This document shows positions 1 through 8,119 of a stretch of DNA of 64,000 nt, in pieces; the first letter of the stretch is position 1, and every line of letters starts with the position of its first letter. The stretch is from Staphylococcus epidermidis. Its GTDB lineage: Bacteria; Bacillota; Bacilli; Staphylococcales; Staphylococcaceae. The stretch lies in NCBI RefSeq assembly GCF_006742205.1, contig NZ_AP019721.1, positions 372,001-436,000 on the forward strand, read 5' to 3'. The translations under genes were made by a program, and so were the position numbers. The notes under the pieces were generated by a model. That model did no database searches. It worked only from the letters and a program-made list of their open reading frames with translations, and was not told the origin of the DNA.

Positions 1-2
1 CA

Positions 3-581
3 TCTATAGAAGAAGTTAATAAGTTCTTTAAAGATAAAAAAGGTGTAGAGATTAAACGAATGAAAAGTAAGGAAAAAAATATTAAGCATATCAATTATAT
101 GTATGTAGATCCAGATGGTAAAAAAACAGGTGAAAATAAGCAACCTATGTCCTACGCTCAAATACTTGCAACATTTAAAGAAGGTAAATTAGTAGCTACA
201 AATATTCAACCTGGATTTTTTGCTTTAGACAAAAAGAAAATGGTTAAAGCTAAAGACTTAGAAAAAGTTAAGACATTGGAAGATTTAACGCGTTTGAAAG
301 ATCCTAAAGCGACATCATATGGTATTTTACAGACGAAATATAAAGGGAAACCATACACTCAAGTTTCAATATTAGGCAGTGATTCTGATGAAGAGAATGA
401 TATTTCCTCAGCCATCTTAGCTTATTATCTATTTTCACCAACGGAATTAGATAGTGACGATAATCATAAATACGTTGAAGTTGCATCAGCGCCATTCTTA
501 AGTGCTCAAAACGATTTTTCATCTTATCAACTAGGCGTATTTAAAAAAATTATCGAAAGTAGTATGTCGTTCGATGAATAA
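3..581 (+). CDS. Unrecognised protein, 3' part only
   Basis: The frame is open from the left edge of the window (first in-frame codon at base 3), so this is the C-terminal part, at least 192 residues, of a gene that starts outside. The first internal ATG (base 60) has no ribosome binding site, and readable residues precede it (SIEEVNKFFKDKKGVEIKR), so I do not treat it as the start. The visible part is hydrophilic, lysine-rich and then acidic (SDSDEEND), with no membrane segment or signal peptide. I do not recognise the family. A bidirectional terminator follows. Confidence 0.6.
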   Translation, partial: SIEEVNKFFKDKKGVEIKRMKSKEKNIKHINYMYVDPDGKKTGENKQPMSYAQILATFKEGKLVATNIQPGFFALDKKKMVKAKDLEKVKTLEDLTRLKDPKATSYGILQTKYKGKPYTQVSILGSDSDEENDISSAILAYYLFSPTELDSDDNHKYVEVASAPFLSAQNDFSSYQLGVFKKIIESSMSFDE

Positions 582-611
582 TCAAAGGACAATATGTGTG
601 TAAAGTATAAA

Positions 612-648
612 AAAACCGTGTGGTCAGATTAATCTACCACACGGTTTT
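612..648. terminator. Bidirectional terminator between the unknown gene and fda
   Basis: Arms AACCGTGTGGT (614-624) and ACCACACGGTT (636-646) pair perfectly. They are flanked by an A-run on the left and a T-run on the right, so the hairpin can stop transcription from both convergent genes. Confidence 0.9.
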
Positions 649-713
649 AATATTTATCTAGACAATGTGATGTTGTTTAGATAAAACATTGTTCGTTATG
701 AACTGATAAATGA

Positions 714-1604
714 TTAGTTTTTATTTACTGACGCATCATAGATTGAATCTACAGCATCGCCTAATGCTTTATCGAATTCTTCTTGTGATTGGCTAGCACG
801 TAAGTCACTTGCTAATGCACGTGAGAAGCTTGCAATTAATTCATCGTTATCTTTTAACAATTTGTTAGCTTCATCTCGGCTGTAACCACCTGATAATACT
901 ACTACACGTACAACATTAGGGTGGTCAGCTAAATCTTTATATAAGTTAGCTTCAGTAGGAATAGTTAATTTTAACATAACTAATTGATCATCGTTTAATG
1001 AATCTAAACCTTTTTTGATTTCAGCTTTTAAAACTTTCTCAATTTCAGATTTATCTTTAGCATTAATATTAACTTCTGGTTCGATAATAGGTACTAAACC
1101 TTTAGCGATGATTTTTTTAGCGAATTCAAATTGTTGTTCAACAACATCTTTGATTCCTTGTTCATTAAGTTCAAGGATGTTAGAACGCATTTTAGTACCG
1201 AAGATATGACGTTCATTTGCACGATCTAAAGTTTCATCTAAATCATCAATAGGTTTCATTAATTGTACGCCATTTTTCTCTTCAGCAAGACCTTTGTCGA
1301 CTTTTAAGAAAGGAACAACGCCTTTGTCCGCTAAATAGTCTCCAGTGTATTTACCTTCAACTTCGCGATCCATAGTTTGTTCGAATAAAATCGCACCTAA
1401 AATTTTATCAGGTGAAAATGAAGGTGAAGTTACAACACGTGTACGCATATCGTGAACAAGTTGGAACATTTCGTCTTCATTACTGTATTGGTCTTCATTC
1501 ACACCATATTCTTTAAGTGCTTTAGGTGTACTACCACCACTTTGGTCTAATGCAGCAATGAATCCTTTACCATGAGTCATTTTTTCTAATTGTTCTTTAT
1601 TCAT
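714..1604 (-). CDS. fda: Fructose-bisphosphate aldolase, class I
   Basis: Cleaves fructose-1,6-bisphosphate to glyceraldehyde-3-phosphate and dihydroxyacetone phosphate in cytoplasmic glycolysis. The 296-residue product has the class I signature: [20 protein letters not shown] at 11-30 and the Schiff-base lysine K212 in LKLTIP; no class II metal-binding pattern is seen. A GTG lies 9 bases upstream in frame (1613), but AAGGAG abuts it, so the ATG at 1604 is the start; it gives the length of the S. aureus enzyme. It lies 304 bases downstream of nox on the same strand and ends at a shared bidirectional terminator. Confidence 0.95.
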   Translation of the reverse strand: MNKEQLEKMTHGKGFIAALDQSGGSTPKALKEYGVNEDQYSNEDEMFQLVHDMRTRVVTSPSFSPDKILGAILFEQTMDREVEGKYTGDYLADKGVVPFLKVDKGLAEEKNGVQLMKPIDDLDETLDRANERHIFGTKMRSNILELNEQGIKDVVEQQFEFAKKIIAKGLVPIIEPEVNINAKDKSEIEKVLKAEIKKGLDSLNDDQLVMLKLTIPTEANLYKDLADHPNVVRVVVLSGGYSRDEANKLLKDNDELIASFSRALASDLRASQSQEEFDKALGDAVDSIYDASVNKN

Positions 1605-1908
1605 ACTTTCCACTCCTTAATATAACTTTCATATACAGTATGATAAAAATTACTTTTTATCTCAAGTTTTTCTACTTGAAAATGATGAAAAATCACATAA
1701 TTGTTGTAATTAACTATGATTTAGATGTGTGAAATGTAAATAAATCGTAACAGTGGTTTTCCTTAAATGCATCATATCGTCAGAAACACCGATGAATAGA
1801 ATTGAAAAAGTTTAACTGGTATTTGCAATTTAACTATCAACTGATAAAGGTTAAATCAACCTAGGACAACAATAGATAATTACTTTTTCCTATATCAGAT
1901 TAAGAGAT
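1605..1908. other. Intergenic region upstream of fda
   Basis: About 300 AT-rich bases between the end of nox and the start of fda, both on the minus strand. I see the fda ribosome binding site but no convincing nox terminator, no small ORF with a ribosome binding site, and no repeat. Confidence 0.5.
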
Positions 1909-3270
1909 TTAGAATAACATCTTATCGCTACCAAATGTATCTCCCAATGCTTGTTGGGCTAACACATTAAGATAATGCCAAGGTCTATCATAATCAGGTT
2001 GGAAGAAGAAATCTTGGACAGCGAGCTGTTCAAGTGTGAAACCAGCAGATATTACTACTGAAATTGTGTTAATAGAAGCAGTAATATCTTCTTTTGACAT
2101 GACTTGACCACCAAGTATACGGTGAGTGTCTTTATCATAAATAATTTTCATATGAATTTTCGTATCATCTTGCATAAACTGAGGACGAATCAATTCTTCT
2201 ACGTATGTTTGACCTAAATTGCCATCATAATTATCGATTTCTGTACCGTGAATGCCAGTTTGTCCAAATTTATAATCAAATAATTGTAAACCTGAAGTAC
2301 CAGAAACGCGTGGCATTGTCATTTCTTTACCCAACATGTTTTTTGCTGCGACAACGCCTTGACGTCTTGAATTTGTTGCTAATGCAATATAACGATCCTC
2401 AGATACTGGTGCAAAAGGAACTAATGTCGCATCGCCACCCGCATAGACATCTTTAGCAGATGTTTGTTGTTGGTGGTTAATGTTTATAATTCCTTTCTTA
2501 CCTAAATCAATTTTATCTTTTAGCCACTCGGTAGCTGGTTCGACACCTACAGCAAATAAGACAGTATCTGCGTCATATTCATTTTTGTCGGTAACTACAG
2601 TAGTTACTTCGCCATTTTGATTTCCTGAAATTGATTTTACTGTTTCGCCACCTTTAAAATGAAGACCATGTTGCTGTGCATTTGTTTCTAATATGTCTGT
2701 AAATTCTTTATCTAAGTAAGTGTTTAATATACGATCAGCGACATCTACGATTGTAGTATCTATGTCTGCTTTAGCAAAAGCTTCAGCAGCTTCAATACCG
2801 ATATAGCCACCTCCGACTACAACAGCCTTTTTGGCATCTTTCATGCGTTCTTTAATTTGATTTGCCCAATCACGTCCACGCATAAATAATACATGTTTAT
2901 ATTTTTCAATTCCATCGACTGGAGGGGTAACAGGTTTGCCACCAGGACTTAGGAACAATTTATCATAAGAATAAGTTGCTGTTTGACCTTGGTGTTCAAC
3001 TACAACAGTCTTATTGTCAGTATCTAAATCTGTGACTGTGCTATTCGTATGAATATTTACACCTTGTGCCTTATAAGAGTCAACTGATGCGTAATGTAAA
3101 TCATCTAATGATGATGAGATGTCTTCAAGATAACTTTGAATACCACAAGATAAAAAGGACGGTTGATCTGCACTTTCAAAAACTTGAATATCAGCATTTT
3201 CATCTTCTTTAAGCAATGTTTGGATCACTTCATATCCTGAATGAGATGTACCTACCACAATATATTTCAT
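1909..3270 (-). CDS. nox: FAD-dependent NADH oxidase, CoA-disulfide reductase superfamily
   Basis: A 453-residue pyridine nucleotide-disulfide oxidoreductase. The N-terminal FAD fold begins IVVGTSHSG. Residue C42 in FLSCGI is the redox-active cysteine of the water-forming NADH oxidase and CoA-disulfide reductase group. A second Rossmann motif, VVVGGGYIGIEAAEAF, binds NAD(P)H near residue 155, and a C-terminal dimerisation domain follows. The single SCGI cysteine and the length fit H2O-forming Nox, which oxidises NADH with O2 without making peroxide; a CoA-disulfide reductase activity is not excluded. The start has AAGGAGG eight bases upstream. Next to aldolase it would recycle glycolytic NADH. 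Confidence 0.8.
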   Translation of the reverse strand: MKYIVVGTSHSGYEVIQTLLKEDENADIQVFESADQPSFLSCGIQSYLEDISSSLDDLHYASVDSYKAQGVNIHTNSTVTDLDTDNKTVVVEHQGQTATYSYDKLFLSPGGKPVTPPVDGIEKYKHVLFMRGRDWANQIKERMKDAKKAVVVGGGYIGIEAAEAFAKADIDTTIVDVADRILNTYLDKEFTDILETNAQQHGLHFKGGETVKSISGNQNGEVTTVVTDKNEYDADTVLFAVGVEPATEWLKDKIDLGKKGIININHQQQTSAKDVYAGGDATLVPFAPVSEDRYIALATNSRRQGVVAAKNMLGKEMTMPRVSGTSGLQLFDYKFGQTGIHGTEIDNYDGNLGQTYVEELIRPQFMQDDTKIHMKIIYDKDTHRILGGQVMSKEDITASINTISVVISAGFTLEQLAVQDFFFQPDYDRPWHYLNVLAQQALGDTFGSDKMLF

Positions 3271-3637
3271 TATGAGGTCCTCCTTTTATTTATAAAAACG
3301 TATTGATTACGTTAGTTTTAGCAATTACATTATGATATTTACCCAGGTAGTTAAATTCTATTCAACGTCATTGAAAAAGTGATATATTCTTCAAAATTTT
3401 GTAAAAGAATTGGGGATTCGTTCACGTTCGATTAATATGGAACTTAAGTCATTGACTCAAGGATTTTTACATATGGGTAGTCGATAGTGGATTGAAATAC
3501 GATTTTATCAAGTTTGTTTCAATATTTATGTTATTGGTAAGAGGGGATAATGTGTTCAAAATGTTTTGCGAAACTGTAGTTTAGTTATGCTTTTAGTTAC
3601 TTAGATATTTATTTTACAAATATTGAAATTAAAAGGA
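3271..3637. other. Intergenic region upstream of nox
   Basis: AT-rich spacer between the nox start (minus strand) and the IS relic. It should hold the nox promoter. I find no gene, no strong hairpin and no repeat in it. Confidence 0.4.
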
Positions 3638-3665
3638 GAGGCTGGGACATAATTCCTAGCAAAAT

Positions 3666-3708
3666 AGCCAGTAAATGGGTTTTTTATAAATTCATTTACT
3701 GGCTTTTT
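3666..3708 (+). terminator. Hairpin terminator inside IS relic copy 1
   Basis: Arms AGCCAGTAAATG (3666-3677) and CATTTACTGGCT (3693-3704) are perfect complements, followed by TTTT. The hairpin is conserved in copy 2. Insertion sequences commonly carry such a stop ahead of their transposase to block read-through. Confidence 0.75.
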
Positions 3709-3879
3709 ATTTATAATACCTCGTATTGTTGTCTCGCTTTCTTAGGGGACAGCTTCAGCTTGTCCTGTTCTCTCAAGGACTCGCCAAAATACTTTGTCTT
3801 TATATGTGAAATACTAAAAAAATAAGACCCTTTCGTATAATTTAATAAACATCACTAAACTAAATTAACGAGGTGCCTT

Positions 3880-4068
3880 ATGTATAAAGATTATAATGTG
3901 ACTCAACTTACGCTACCAATGAAAACTTCATTTTTTATCCCCGCAAATGATATTTCACGACATGCAAATGATATTGTAGAAACAATTCCCGAGACTGAAT
4001 TCGATGAATTAAGACATCATCGGGGTGCAACATCATACCATTCAAAAATGATTTTAAAAGAACTATGA
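3880..4068 (+). pseudogene. IS1182-family transposase, N-terminal fragment
   Basis: A 62-residue remnant starting MYKDYNVTQLTLPMKTSFF, with DIVETIPETEFDELRHHRGA further on, which is the conserved N-terminus of IS1272-type transposases of roughly 500 residues. ACGAGG precedes the ATG. The helix-turn-helix and DDE regions are gone; the frame ends TSYHSKMILKEL and stops, overlapping the last codons of the opposite-strand LPXTG gene. Confidence 0.8.
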
Positions 4069-4653
4069 CATTTTACGTAAAGGTTGATGGTAAAGTGTAA
4101 TGAAACCAGCAGTGAGTAAAAATAGACTTATTATACCATTTGTATTGAAATTTTTATCTTTCATACCAGTATTCGGTAGCATATCAGATGAACTTTGTTG
4201 TGGTAAGTCAGAAGATTGAACTTGACCTACGTAGTATGAATTGAGCTCACGTGTACTATCCACTGCTTGTGTCTGTTGAGTAGAGTGTCGTTTTACTTGT
4301 GAAGATGTTGTAGCAATATCTTGTGCAACATAACATTGTCGTGTATTGAGTTGACTATATTCTCCATAATTTCCACTTTTATATAGCACCACTCCATTTT
4401 TGTATACTTTATAAGTACCGACACCTGCACCAGATTTATTATTTATATCAATTGTGAAATAATCCCCTTTATCCTTAACTTTTTTGAAATTTTGTAAGTC
4501 CGGATTGCCACCACTATTTTTCATAGCTTGAATTGCTACAGCTTGTGCATCATGAGATGTTACTTCGGCTGCATGTGTCGTTGTGTCATTGACACTTGGA
4601 AATAATAATAATCCTGTTAATACAGTCGTTGCAATTAGAGAAATCTTTTTCAC
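4063..4653 (-). CDS. Small LPXTG cell-wall-anchored surface protein
   Basis: A 196-residue secreted protein. It has a signal peptide (KK then a hydrophobic run to about residue 24, likely cleaved near THA-AE), a small alpha/beta region at about 32-95 (GDYFTIDINNKSGAGVGTYK) that resembles PepSY-like folds, a Ser/Gln/Thr-rich spacer, and a sortase signal: LPNTG at 159-163, a hydrophobic stretch and a positive tail (PLRKMS). Sortase A should attach it to peptidoglycan. The start is GTG with GGGG eight bases upstream. The function is unknown. Its 3' end abuts the IS relic, so the last residues may be altered by that junction. Confidence 0.8.
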   Translation of the reverse strand: MKKISLIATTVLTGLLLFPSVNDTTTHAAEVTSHDAQAVAIQAMKNSGGNPDLQNFKKVKDKGDYFTIDINNKSGAGVGTYKVYKNGVVLYKSGNYGEYSQLNTRQCYVAQDIATTSSQVKRHSTQQTQAVDSTRELNSYYVGQVQSSDLPQQSSSDMLPNTGMKDKNFNTNGIISLFLLTAGFITLYHQPLRKMS

Positions 4654-4975
4654 ATTGATAACCCCATTTCGAATTGATGATATATGATGTATTTAAATTA
4701 CTTTACGATTATAGTTTAGCACCTTGATTGCGAGATGATAGTAGTTTAAAAGAATTCAAATACAAATTTTAAGATACGTTAAAAATCTTAATAATCATAA
4801 ACCATTGCTAATGATATAGCAGTAAAACAGACGGCAAGTATTGCTTCGTAAATAGCGAATCTTTAAGAATTTGTTAAATTGTTGTACATTTTTAAAAATA
4901 GTTAGTTTATAATTATTTTATAAAGTGGTTTATTTTGTTGAGTTAAATATATTAGAATGTGAGGGAGTATTTGAA
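4654..4975. other. Divergent promoter region
   Basis: 322 AT-rich bases between the divergent LPXTG and lipoprotein genes. It should hold both promoters. I see no small gene and no clear operator. Confidence 0.4.
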
Positions 4976-5854
4976 TTGAAGAAATTAGCAGTGATATGTG
5001 TGTTTACAATATTAATATTAGCTGGTTGTGGTCTTGGTGATAGTGATAATAATGGAAGCTCAACGATAAATGATGATCAACAATCAGGATATAAAAGTAA
5101 CAGAGATTCAAAATCAAGTATAAGTAGAAATCAAACAGAAGATAATCAGCAGGACACACAACAAGATACCCATTCGAATAGATACTATGCTCAAGTTTGG
5201 TTAACTGCTTTAGATAGTTATAGAGGTGAAAGTGACCTTCCTTTTGACGATTTAGAAATTGTACATCAAAATATTTCTAATAAAGTTTTAGATCCCTATC
5301 ACCCAGACGAATCAGCCAAACTACCTGAAGGAACAGAATTGTTAACAGCAAGTGTTACTGCAGCAGGTTCAGTTTATTATAAAAGTAATGGAGATGGCAC
5401 AATTACAATATATAGTGTACCATCACATTTCCAAGGGAGTTGGCGTGACGCTGATTACTCTAAAAGAGAATCTCAACGCATTATAGATGATGCTCGTACA
5501 GTTAAGTTATACAACGCTAGTGAAAGTGAAATCAATAAGATAAGTCAGATGATGAGGACTGAATTTTCAGTTGGTGATAATTTAACAGATGAAGATGATA
5601 CTTCTGAATCTGAAGATCAATCAAGTAGTTCTGATGAAGCAACGGTGACACGAAGTAATGTTATCGATATAGTTGAAGACTACGAAGGGCATCAATTAGA
5701 TACAGACACATATATTTACAAAGAACCAGAAAAAGATAGCGATGGTAGTTGGGGGTTCTCATTTACAGATAAAGAAGGCCATTTAGAAGGATCTTATATT
5801 ATCGATAAAGATGGAGAAGTAACGAAGTATGATGAAGATGGAGAGCCAGAATAA
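4976..5854 (+). CDS. Lipoprotein with a C-terminal module shared with the TcaA-like protein
   Basis: A 292-residue lipoprotein. The TTG at 4976 is the start (GAGGGAG eight bases upstream); it gives a typical signal peptide MKKLAVICVFTILILAGC with lipobox LAGC and C18 as the lipidated cysteine. An upstream in-frame start at 4925 would add 17 unlikely residues. After a Ser/Asn/Gln-rich linker (20-67) comes a folded domain of unknown family (about 68-195), an acidic serine linker, and a 67-residue module (224-290, VTRSNVIDIVEDYEGHQLDT onward) that recurs in the protein ending at 21480. It sits on the outer face of the membrane. Function unknown. Confidence 0.8.
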   Translation: MKKLAVICVFTILILAGCGLGDSDNNGSSTINDDQQSGYKSNRDSKSSISRNQTEDNQQDTQQDTHSNRYYAQVWLTALDSYRGESDLPFDDLEIVHQNISNKVLDPYHPDESAKLPEGTELLTASVTAAGSVYYKSNGDGTITIYSVPSHFQGSWRDADYSKRESQRIIDDARTVKLYNASESEINKISQMMRTEFSVGDNLTDEDDTSESEDQSSSSDEATVTRSNVIDIVEDYEGHQLDTDTYIYKEPEKDSDGSWGFSFTDKEGHLEGSYIIDKDGEVTKYDEDGEPE

Positions 5855-5861
5855 CTAATAA

Positions 5862-5908
5862 GGCAGTAGAGATATCATAGTCTAATTATCTATGATGTTT
5901 CTACTGCC
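5862..5908 (+). terminator. Terminator after the lipoprotein gene
   Basis: Long stem: GGCAGTAGA (5862-5870) with TCTACTGCC (5900-5908), continued inward by ATCATAG with CTATGAT. A T-rich stretch follows. The next gene is convergent, so it may serve both. Confidence 0.8.
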
Positions 5909-5957
5909 AATATTTATTTTATAATGTGTAAAAGACATTGAGATATGAGTTTTAAAA

Positions 5958-6389
5958 TCATAAAATTTTTTTCGAAATGATAGGTAGACAAGTCGCCATT
6001 AAAATGATGAAAAAAAGATGTGCAACTAACCACCATGCAAATTCGTTCCAACTAAAGGAAAAAAATGGACGTTGCGCAAGAAAAACGAGAAGTGGATACA
6101 TCAAAGTAAATATCAATACTAAAGGTAAGTATGCTAGATGATACAAGGATTTTGAATAATGATAGATAATTAAAAAGGCGAGATAAATCAATATTCCAAT
6201 ACTTAAATGAATCAGTACTTCAATAATTGTTGGCACTTCATCAGGGTTGATTAAAAAATCAATATTGAGTAATAACTGAGTTAAATGTGTGTTTTGTAGT
6301 AACACATCCATTAATATAGTTATAATAAGTAATATCACGCTAATCGTGGTTGCGCATAATAAATGATAAAATATTTTTAACCAATTCAT
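5958..6389 (-). CDS. Small integral membrane protein, unknown function
   Basis: A 143-residue very hydrophobic protein with about four membrane segments (near 10-30, 60-80, 85-105 and 118-138), a tryptophan-rich loop (FSWNEFAWWLVAHLFF) and a basic C-terminus (SKKIL). GGAG precedes the ATG. I recognise no family motif. It stands alone between a lipoprotein and an aminotransferase gene on the other strand. Confidence 0.65.
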   Translation of the reverse strand: MNWLKIFYHLLCATTISVILLIITILMDVLLQNTHLTQLLLNIDFLINPDEVPTIIEVLIHLSIGILIYLAFLIIYHYSKSLYHLAYLPLVLIFTLMYPLLVFLAQRPFFSFSWNEFAWWLVAHLFFIILMATCLPIISKKIL

Positions 6390-6451
6390 ATTAATCTCCT
6401 CCGTAAAACATTTTATTCTAAATTCCCTTTAAACATATATTCTAAGCCTCA

Positions 6452-6658
6452 ATGACATATATTTCTTTATCACAAAAGATTCGGAACGCAAATATTCTAA
6501 ATTATCAGAAAATATTTACAAATCTGAAAATTATTAGTATATTGATTACTATCCTATTAATATTGATTTATTTTAAAACGATAGCAGTTGATAGTTTTAT
6601 AGCTTCATATGTAGATAGCTATATTAAAAAGAGTCACTATTGGGAGGGAACTCAATGA
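6452..6658 (+). CDS. Possible small membrane protein coupled to the aminotransferase
   Basis: A 68-residue frame with one membrane segment (about 28-46, ISILITILLILIYF) and a charged C-terminal tail. Its stop overlaps the next start as ATGA (6655-6658), the arrangement of translationally coupled genes. Against it: no ribosome binding site precedes its ATG and I recognise no homolog. It may be real, a decayed gene, or chance. Confidence 0.3.
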   Translation: MTYISLSQKIRNANILNYQKIFTNLKIISILITILLILIYFKTIAVDSFIASYVDSYIKKSHYWEGTQ

Positions 6659-7992
6659 GTAAGGTTAATCATTTGATAGATGAAGATGAACGTTATTTTG
6701 CACATTCTGGACGGATTAAATATTATCCTCTAGTTATTGATCATGGTTATGGAGCCACGTTAATCGATATAGACGGTAAGTCTTATATTGATTTATTAGC
6801 AAGTGCAAGTTCGCAAAATGTGGGTCACGCTCCGAAGCCAGTAGTCGAAGCAATTAAGAACCAAACTGAGAAATTTATTCATTATACACCAGCATATATG
6901 TATCATGAACCGTTAGTGCGATTATCAAAAAAATTATGTGACATTGCTCCTGGAAATTATGAGAAAAGAGTTACTTTCGGATTAAGTGGCTCTGATGCTA
7001 ATGATGGGATTATAAAGTTTGCACGAGCGTATACAGGACGTCCATACATCATAAGTTTTACTAATGCATACCATGGTTCAACATTTGGTTCATTATCGAT
7101 GTCTTCAATTAGTTTGAATATGCGTAAGCGTTACGGGCCATTACTTAATGGATTTTACCATATACCTTTTCCCGATAAGTATAGGGGGATGTTTGAGCAA
7201 GCTAAACCTAACACAGTTGAGGAATATTTAGCTCCTTTAAAAGAAATGTTTACAAAATATGTCCCTGCGGAGGAAGTTGCATGTATTGTGGTTGAAACAA
7301 TTCAAGGTGACGGTGGCTTACTTGAACCCGTACCAGGTTATTTTGAAGCATTACAAGAGCTTTGCCACGCTCACAATATTCTTATTGCAGTCGATGATAT
7401 CCAACAAGGATTAGGTCGTACAGGAAAGTGGAGTTCCGTAGATCATTATCATTTTACTCCAGATTTAATGACATTTGGAAAGTCATTAGCTGGAGGTTTA
7501 CCAATGTCTGCGATTGTAGGTCGTAAAGAAATCATGGAAAGTCTTGAAGCACCTGCTCATTTATTTACAACTGGTGCAAATCCTGTAAGTTGTGAAGCAG
7601 CCTTAGCTACGATAAAGATGATTGAAGATGAAGATTTACTAAACGCTTCATGGAAAAAGGGGAGTTACGTTAGAAAAAGAATAGACCCATGGATAGAACG
7701 TTACCAATATGTAGGTGATGTTCGAGGTATTGGATTATCAATTGGAATAGACATAGTATCAAATAAAATTGAGAAAACTAGAGATTCTGAAGCAGCATTA
7801 AAGATATGTAATTACTGCTTTGAAAATGGTGTGATTATCATAGCAGTTGCGGGTAATGTTTTAAGATTTCAACCACCACTTGTGATTACCTATAAGCAAC
7901 TTGATAAAGCATTAGATACAATAGAAGAGGCGCTTGAAAAGTTGGAAAGAGGAGAATTAAATCAATATGACATTAGTGGTCAAGGTTGGTAA
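6655..7992 (+). CDS. Class III (omega) PLP-dependent aminotransferase
   Basis: A 445-residue cytoplasmic aminotransferase of the GabT/diaminobutyrate family. PLP residues are visible: the SGSDAND phosphate-binding loop (111-117), D247/D248 in IAVDDIQQGLGRTG, and the Schiff-base lysine K276 in TFGKSLAGGLP. GGGAGG six bases upstream fixes the ATG at 6655; an in-frame start at 6640 lies upstream of that site. The exact amino donor (4-aminobutyrate, diaminobutyrate or another omega-amino acid) cannot be read from sequence. No partner pathway gene adjoins it. The gene may be translationally coupled to the small frame upstream. Confidence 0.85.
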   Translation: MSKVNHLIDEDERYFAHSGRIKYYPLVIDHGYGATLIDIDGKSYIDLLASASSQNVGHAPKPVVEAIKNQTEKFIHYTPAYMYHEPLVRLSKKLCDIAPGNYEKRVTFGLSGSDANDGIIKFARAYTGRPYIISFTNAYHGSTFGSLSMSSISLNMRKRYGPLLNGFYHIPFPDKYRGMFEQAKPNTVEEYLAPLKEMFTKYVPAEEVACIVVETIQGDGGLLEPVPGYFEALQELCHAHNILIAVDDIQQGLGRTGKWSSVDHYHFTPDLMTFGKSLAGGLPMSAIVGRKEIMESLEAPAHLFTTGANPVSCEAALATIKMIEDEDLLNASWKKGSYVRKRIDPWIERYQYVGDVRGIGLSIGIDIVSNKIEKTRDSEAALKICNYCFENGVIIIAVAGNVLRFQPPLVITYKQLDKALDTIEEALEKLERGELNQYDISGQGW

Positions 7993-8040
7993 GAAGCATG
8001 TAGATGAATAGCAATTCCTCGATAATAAATAACAATATTA

Positions 8041-8097
8041 ATATAGGGAGTGGGACAGAATTCATAACGAGTTCATTGTCCTACTCCCTATATTTTA
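8041..8097. terminator. Bidirectional terminator, tgggaca family
   Basis: A 17-bp stem with one G-T pair: ATATAGGGAGTGGGACA (8041-8057) and TGTCCTACTCCCTATAT (8077-8093), then TTTTAATTT. It lies between the convergent aminotransferase and permease genes. The gagtgggaca core recurs in many terminators of this window. Confidence 0.9.
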
Positions 8098-8119
8098 ATT
8101 TAATCTATAAGTCTTTCAT

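Larger units (their letters stand above)
3638..4068 (+). mobile_element. Truncated IS1182-family (IS1272-like) element, copy 1
   Basis: The left end GAGGCTGGGACATAA (3638) is followed by a hairpin (3666-3704) with a T-run, a long untranslated leader and the first codons of a transposase. A second copy at 22487-23031 matches along the whole leader and transposase start. The right end is missing: the element stops exactly at the 3' end of the LPXTG gene on the other strand. It cannot transpose alone. The family is assigned from the MYKDYN..TQ..L start typical of staphylococcal IS1272 transposases. Confidence 0.75.
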
